From contig JADJWQ010000001.1 in assembly GCA_016716265.1 (NCBI GenBank), positions 1,054,001 through 1,118,000 on the forward strand: a DNA stretch of 64,000 bases, in the 5' to 3' direction. Shown here in pieces: positions 60,006 to 64,000 of this stretch. Both the position numbers and the translations under genes were made by a program. Under the pieces are notes generated by a model. It ran no database searches. It saw nothing but the letters and a program-made list of their open reading frames with translations, and was not told the origin of the DNA. This DNA comes from Planctomycetota bacterium. Lineage in GTDB: Bacteria; Planctomycetota; UBA1135; UBA2386. Within the stretch, counting starts at the first letter, position 1. Every line of letters starts with the position of its first letter.

Positions 60006-62669
60006 ATGTTGATCCCCATCGCCGTATTGCTCTCGCTGCTCGCCTGCGCGCTCCCCGGACAGACGATCGTGCACATCTCGCCGACCGGCTCGGACGTGAC
60101 CGGCGATGGCTCGGCGAGTTCGCCGTTCCGCACCGTGCAGCGCGGCCTGGACGTGGTCTCGACCGGCGGCCTCGTCCGCGTGCTTCCTGGCGACTATCCG
60201 CAGCCCCTCACCGTCTCGCGCAGCGTGACGATCGAGGGGTTCGGGGGTCGCCCTCGGCTCGGCCCCCTCGCGACCCCCGGGGTCATCGCGCTGATCCTCG
60301 CGGCGGACGTCACGCTGCGCGAGCTCCGCTTCGACGGCGGCGGCGGCAGCCAGCTCGGCGTGCGCGTCTCGAGCCCCGCGGACCGCACGACGATCCGCGC
60401 CTGCGAGTTCGCCCGCCTCGGGGTCGGCGGCGCGGAGATCGTCGTCGCGGGCGGCAGCAGCTACACGGTCGAGGACTGTCGGTTCGAGGCGATCCGCAAC
60501 GCGACCGCCGACGCGGTCGCCCTCGCTGCGAACGGCGCCAGCGGGCTCTCGCTCGCCCGCAACCGGCTCACCGGGGGCGACCTCGGGGTCCGCCTGCAGT
60601 CGTGCCCGGCGCCGGAGCTCGCGGACTGCACGTTCGAGGACCTGCACCAGGCCGCCCTGCTCGCGATCGCCTGCGCGAACCTGGACGCGATCCGCTGCCG
60701 CGCGACGCGCTGCGCGCAGCTCCCGCGCCCGAGCCTGCTGAGCTCACCGCCCGATCAGCTCGGCGCGCTGTCGCTGTCCGGCGGCACCGATGCCGCCCAT
60801 CTCCGCGAGGTCGTCGTCGAGCAGTGCGGCGGCTTCCTCGGCTTCGATACGTTCCGCAGCGGCGCGAGCCAGCGCTTCGACGGCCTGTTCGGGATCGGCG
60901 TCGGCGACTCCCACGGCGTCGTGATCGAGCGCTGCACGATCCGCGACAACGAGTTCGGCGGGGTGTACGCGATCGGACCGGCCGGCGGCCCCCAGCTGGT
61001 CGACAGCAACCTCGTCGGCAACGGCGCGCGCAACCGGAGCGCACCGGACGTCGCGGTGTTCACCGACGGCCCACCCGTCACCGCGACCGGCTGCTTCTGG
61101 GGGCTCGCGCAGGGTCCCGCGAACGACGGTGCGGGGCCGGGCAACGGCATCGCCGGCCATGGCGTCGTCACGGTGGCGAGCCCGGCGCCGCTGCCGCACA
61201 TCGCACCGGCGTTCCGCTTCTCGCTCGATGCGACGCTGCCGATCGGTGGCCCGGCGCGCGCGATCGCCTGCGCGGACGTCGACAGCGATGGACGCGATGG
61301 CCTCGTCGCGGTGCTCGGCAACCCCGGGCGGATCGTGGTGCTCCGCCGCGACGCGACCGGGTTCCGCCCGCCGGTGACGCTCGCGATCGGTGGCGACCCG
61401 GTCGCGATCGCGGTCGGCAAGCTCGATGCGGGCGAAACGGTCGACCTCGCCGTCTGCGACCAGGCGCAGGATCGCGTGCTGCTGCTGTTCGGCGACGGCA
61501 AGGGCGGCTTCCCCGGCATGCAGTCGATCGCCGTGCCGCGCCGCCCGGTCGCCATCACGGCCGGCTACCTCGACGACCGCTCGGGCACCGACCTCTGCGT
61601 CGCGAGCCAGGGTGACGTGTTCCGCGCCGGTGGGATCACCGTGATCGCGACCGACGGCGCCGGCGCGATCCTGCCGTTCGCACTGCCCGGCGCGGTCGCG
61701 CCGAGCGACGTCGCGTGGCTCGACGTCGACGGTCAGCGCGGCGACGACCTCGCGGCCTACGACGTCGACCCGGCCCAGCCCGGCCTGCGGCTGTGGCGCA
61801 GCCGCAACGACGGAGGCTTCGATCCTGCCGTGACGGTGTTCGGCGACCCGGCGCCGGTCAGCGATGCGAGGCTCGAGCCGATCCACCTCGGCGGCCAGCC
61901 CGCGTCGCTCGCGGTCGGCACGTTCGCGCTGGTGCCGGCGCTCACCGGACAGCTCCGGCTGCTGCGCAACGACGGTGCCGGACACCTGCTCGCGCCGGAG
62001 CCGCTCGGCGCGACCAGCGGTCCGTTCCACCTCGCGGCGGGCCGCTTCGGGCTGCGCCCCGACGCCGGCCTCGCGTTCTCGAAGCCCGGCGACGGCCGCG
62101 TCGTCGTGTTCGGCGATCTGCTCGCGGCGGGCCCGCCGGGCGCGCCGCACCAGGAGCTCGTGTTCGAGCGCACGTATCCGGGGGCCATCGCCGTCGGCGA
62201 CTTCGACGGCGACCGCGCGGACGACCTCGCGATCCACGACAGCGTGCTCGGCACGGTCGAGATCTGGCACGGTCGCCGGGAACCGGCATTGTCGACCTAC
62301 GGCAGCGGCTGCGCTGGCGTCGGGCCGGTGCCGTCGATCCGTGCGCGCGCCACGCCACTGCTCGGAGCACGCACCTTCGGCATCGGCATGGTGGACGCGC
62401 CCGCGAACGCGCCGTCGTTCCTCCTCATCGACGTCGCACCGCAGGACTGGAACGTGTTCGGTGCGTGCCGGCTGCTGGTGCTGAACCCGTTCGCACTCGG
62501 GACGCTCGCCGACGGCGTGGGCGACGCCGACCTCGAGATCGGCGTGCCGGTGATCCGCGCGCTGGTCGGCGGCGAGCTGTATTGCCAGTGGTGGGCGATC
62601 GACCCGCTGCTGTCGGGTCTCCTGTCGCTCCGCTCCTCGAACGGATTGCGGCTGCGCGTCGGCGGCTGA
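60006..62669 (+). CDS. Secreted parallel-beta-helix and FG-GAP repeat protein (paralogue)
   Basis: The 887 residues from ATG 60006 have a signal peptide (LLSLLACALPGQ), a DUF1565-like beta-helix N-terminus (GSDVTGDGSASSPFRTVQ, closely matching GSDLTGDGSAGNPYKTIS in the divergent neighbour), internal VCBS/FG-GAP-like repeats (IACADVDSDGRDGLVA, AVGDFDGDRADDLAIHD) and the shared C-terminal domain (YGSGCAGVGPVPSI to LRLRVGG). Near-equal length (887 against 888) and the same domain order indicate an old inverted duplication. Its function is unknown. Confidence 0.8.
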   Translation: MLIPIAVLLSLLACALPGQTIVHISPTGSDVTGDGSASSPFRTVQRGLDVVSTGGLVRVLPGDYPQPLTVSRSVTIEGFGGRPRLGPLATPGVIALILAADVTLRELRFDGGGGSQLGVRVSSPADRTTIRACEFARLGVGGAEIVVAGGSSYTVEDCRFEAIRNATADAVALAANGASGLSLARNRLTGGDLGVRLQSCPAPELADCTFEDLHQAALLAIACANLDAIRCRATRCAQLPRPSLLSSPPDQLGALSLSGGTDAAHLREVVVEQCGGFLGFDTFRSGASQRFDGLFGIGVGDSHGVVIERCTIRDNEFGGVYAIGPAGGPQLVDSNLVGNGARNRSAPDVAVFTDGPPVTATGCFWGLAQGPANDGAGPGNGIAGHGVVTVASPAPLPHIAPAFRFSLDATLPIGGPARAIACADVDSDGRDGLVAVLGNPGRIVVLRRDATGFRPPVTLAIGGDPVAIAVGKLDAGETVDLAVCDQAQDRVLLLFGDGKGGFPGMQSIAVPRRPVAITAGYLDDRSGTDLCVASQGDVFRAGGITVIATDGAGAILPFALPGAVAPSDVAWLDVDGQRGDDLAAYDVDPAQPGLRLWRSRNDGGFDPAVTVFGDPAPVSDARLEPIHLGGQPASLAVGTFALVPALTGQLRLLRNDGAGHLLAPEPLGATSGPFHLAAGRFGLRPDAGLAFSKPGDGRVVVFGDLLAAGPPGAPHQELVFERTYPGAIAVGDFDGDRADDLAIHDSVLGTVEIWHGRREPALSTYGSGCAGVGPVPSIRARATPLLGARTFGIGMVDAPANAPSFLLIDVAPQDWNVFGACRLLVLNPFALGTLADGVGDADLEIGVPVIRALVGGELYCQWWAIDPLLSGLLSLRSSNGLRLRVGG

Positions 62670-62865
62670 GCGGCCGACCTCGCCTCGCGGCCCCCTGGCT
62701 CGGCGCCCGTTCGCGAACCCCGGGCCTCGCCTGCACGCTCGACCGGATCGCGGGCGGGTTCCCGCAGATATCCTGGGACGCCGCGAAGCCACGCGGCGGA
62801 GCGAAGACGTCCGCGCAGCGCGAACAGCGGTCCCCAGCGCACCCCGGTTCGAATACCCTCCGCCC

Positions 62866-64000
62866 ATGCGTACGCTCTCTCCGCTCGCCGCGGCCCTGAG
62901 CCTGGCCGCGATGCTCCCCGCCCAGTCGGCGTGGTCGCTGATCACGCCGTCGACGACCACGAACCCGGCCGGGGTGGCCAGTCTGACCGGTGCGACCGAC
63001 GGCACCGGGCTCTACGTGTTCGGCGGCCGACTCGGCTCCCCCGCCGTGTTCGGCAACGGCCTGAACCTGTCGCAGGAGCTGTGGCGCTTCGACGGGCTCG
63101 GCTGGACGAACCTGACGTCGCCGACCGGCAACCCGGCGCGGCGCGAGTTCTTCGCGATCGAGTGGTTCCCGCCCACCGGGCGCCTCGTGCTGTTCGGCGG
63201 CAAGGACCCGGCCGGCGGGAACCTGGGCGACACCTGGCTCTGGGATCAGGCGAACGGCTGGGTCCAGCTCACGCTGCCGGTCGCACCCTCGGCGCGGCAC
63301 TGGTGCTCGATGGTCTACGACGACACCGTCGGCCGCCTCGTGCTGTTCGGCGGCTACGACGGCACCAGCTACTTCAACGACACCTGGACGTTCGACGGCG
63401 TCGCGTGGCAGCTCCAGACGCCGGCGACCTCACCGTCGGGCCGCGGGCGACACGGCATGGCATTCGACTCGTTCCGCAGCCGCGTGGTCCTGTTCGGCGG
63501 GACGAACGCGAGCCCCAATCCCAACGGCGAGACCTGGGAGTGGAGCAGCGCGGCCAGCAACTGGACCCGGGTGACGACCGCGACGATCCCCTATGACAAC
63601 ACCACGCGGCAGGGGTGCGTGTCGCCGGGCATGGCCTACGACTCGCTGCGTCGACGCGTCGTGATGGTCGGCGGCTACGACGCCGTCAACACGAACACCG
63701 GCGGCGGCGGTACGACGTCCGACCTCTACGAGGACAACACGTGGGAATACGACGGCACCGACTGGGTCGACCGCGGTACGTTCGCGAGCCTGCCCGGCCG
63801 TGGCGGTCCGGCCTGCGCATTCGTCCCGGCGCTCGGTGCGACGATCCTGTTCGGCGGCTTCAACGACGCCTACGGTGGCAACGCGTTCCCGACGAACCCG
63901 ATGTTCCCGCGGATCGACAACCAGACTTACGTCTACCGGACGACCACCTACGCGGGGTTCACCGAGAACGCGACGCTGCCGGGCTGCCCCAATGTGAGCG
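62866..64000 (+). CDS. Secreted Kelch-repeat protein, cut by the window end
   Basis: From ATG 62866 the frame stays open to the last base (378 codons, no stop). It has a signal peptide (LSPLAAALSLAAMLPAQ) and Kelch blades (YVFGGRLG, LVLFGGKDPAG, LVLFGGYDGTSYFNDTW, VVLFGGTNASP, VVMVGGYDAVN, ILFGGFNDAY). The last residues in view (TLPGCPNVS) match the start of the shared C-terminal domain (GC plus a small residue), so the protein probably continues with it. It is a paralogue of the Kelch gene at 36535-37917. Confidence 0.85.
   Translation, partial: MRTLSPLAAALSLAAMLPAQSAWSLITPSTTTNPAGVASLTGATDGTGLYVFGGRLGSPAVFGNGLNLSQELWRFDGLGWTNLTSPTGNPARREFFAIEWFPPTGRLVLFGGKDPAGGNLGDTWLWDQANGWVQLTLPVAPSARHWCSMVYDDTVGRLVLFGGYDGTSYFNDTWTFDGVAWQLQTPATSPSGRGRHGMAFDSFRSRVVLFGGTNASPNPNGETWEWSSAASNWTRVTTATIPYDNTTRQGCVSPGMAYDSLRRRVVMVGGYDAVNTNTGGGGTTSDLYEDNTWEYDGTDWVDRGTFASLPGRGGPACAFVPALGATILFGGFNDAYGGNAFPTNPMFPRIDNQTYVYRTTTYAGFTENATLPGCPNVS

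Noticed and set aside
1..64000. CRISPR arrays
   Set aside because: I saw no series of regularly spaced identical repeats and no cas genes. The repeats present are attachment-site copies, IS ends and hairpins.

Overview
The window looks like a high-GC planctomycete-type chromosome. The evidence is the DUF1580 protein, the integrase N-terminus, several long secreted Kelch, FG-GAP and parallel-beta-helix proteins that share a C-terminal domain, and a prs-rplY-pth-rpsF-rpsR-rplI block. No rRNA or species-level marker is present, so the lineage is inferred.

1-23.9 kb is a tandem array of integrative islands next to a tRNA-Pro(GGG) gene (23917-23993, minus strand). The 45-bp 3' part of that tRNA is repeated as a direct repeat at 12750-12794 and 2445-2489, and as a diverged copy at 249-294. 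This splits the array into island 1 (249-2444: one AbiE toxin-antitoxin pair), island 2 (2445-12749: a TOTE-type primase-helicase gene split by an IS21 element and a second AbiE pair whose toxin gene is split by an IS1380 element) and island 3 (12750-23916: Mrr nuclease, a HEPN protein, a decayed four-gene transposition module, a field of strong inverted repeats, and an operon of integrase, winged-helix protein, DUF1580 protein and Rep initiator). Only island 3 has a visible integrase. Removing each IS and one target-site copy restores the interrupted reading frames.

24-40.7 kb is resident chromosome: a DUF2007-like membrane protein, an MFS transporter, secreted proteins, PriA, a large secreted transglutaminase-like protein, MazG, a HAMP/PP2C phosphatase, a sulfotransferase, a Kelch protein, and two broken toxin-type loci (a Fic pseudogene and a DUF433/DUF5615 pair with a damaged toxin gene).

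40.7-48.4 kb is a ten-gene minus-strand block: glmU, prs, rplY, pth, rpsF, rpsR, rplI, rimO, pgsA, pgpA, with several 4-base overlaps.

48.5-54.0 kb is a tightly coupled plus-strand operon: a lipoprotein, a fused E1alpha-E1beta 2-oxoacid dehydrogenase, an E2-like protein whose catalytic domain is replaced by a left-handed beta-helix acyltransferase, and a NodB-like carbohydrate deacetylase. I propose it moves an acyl group from a 2-oxoacid through a lipoyl arm onto a glycan-type acceptor without CoA. This and the tRNA-Pro island array are the two most unusual parts of the window.

54.8-64 kb holds an octaheme HAO-like cytochrome, a pseudopilin, two divergent paralogous secreted beta-helix/FG-GAP proteins, and a Kelch protein that runs off the end.
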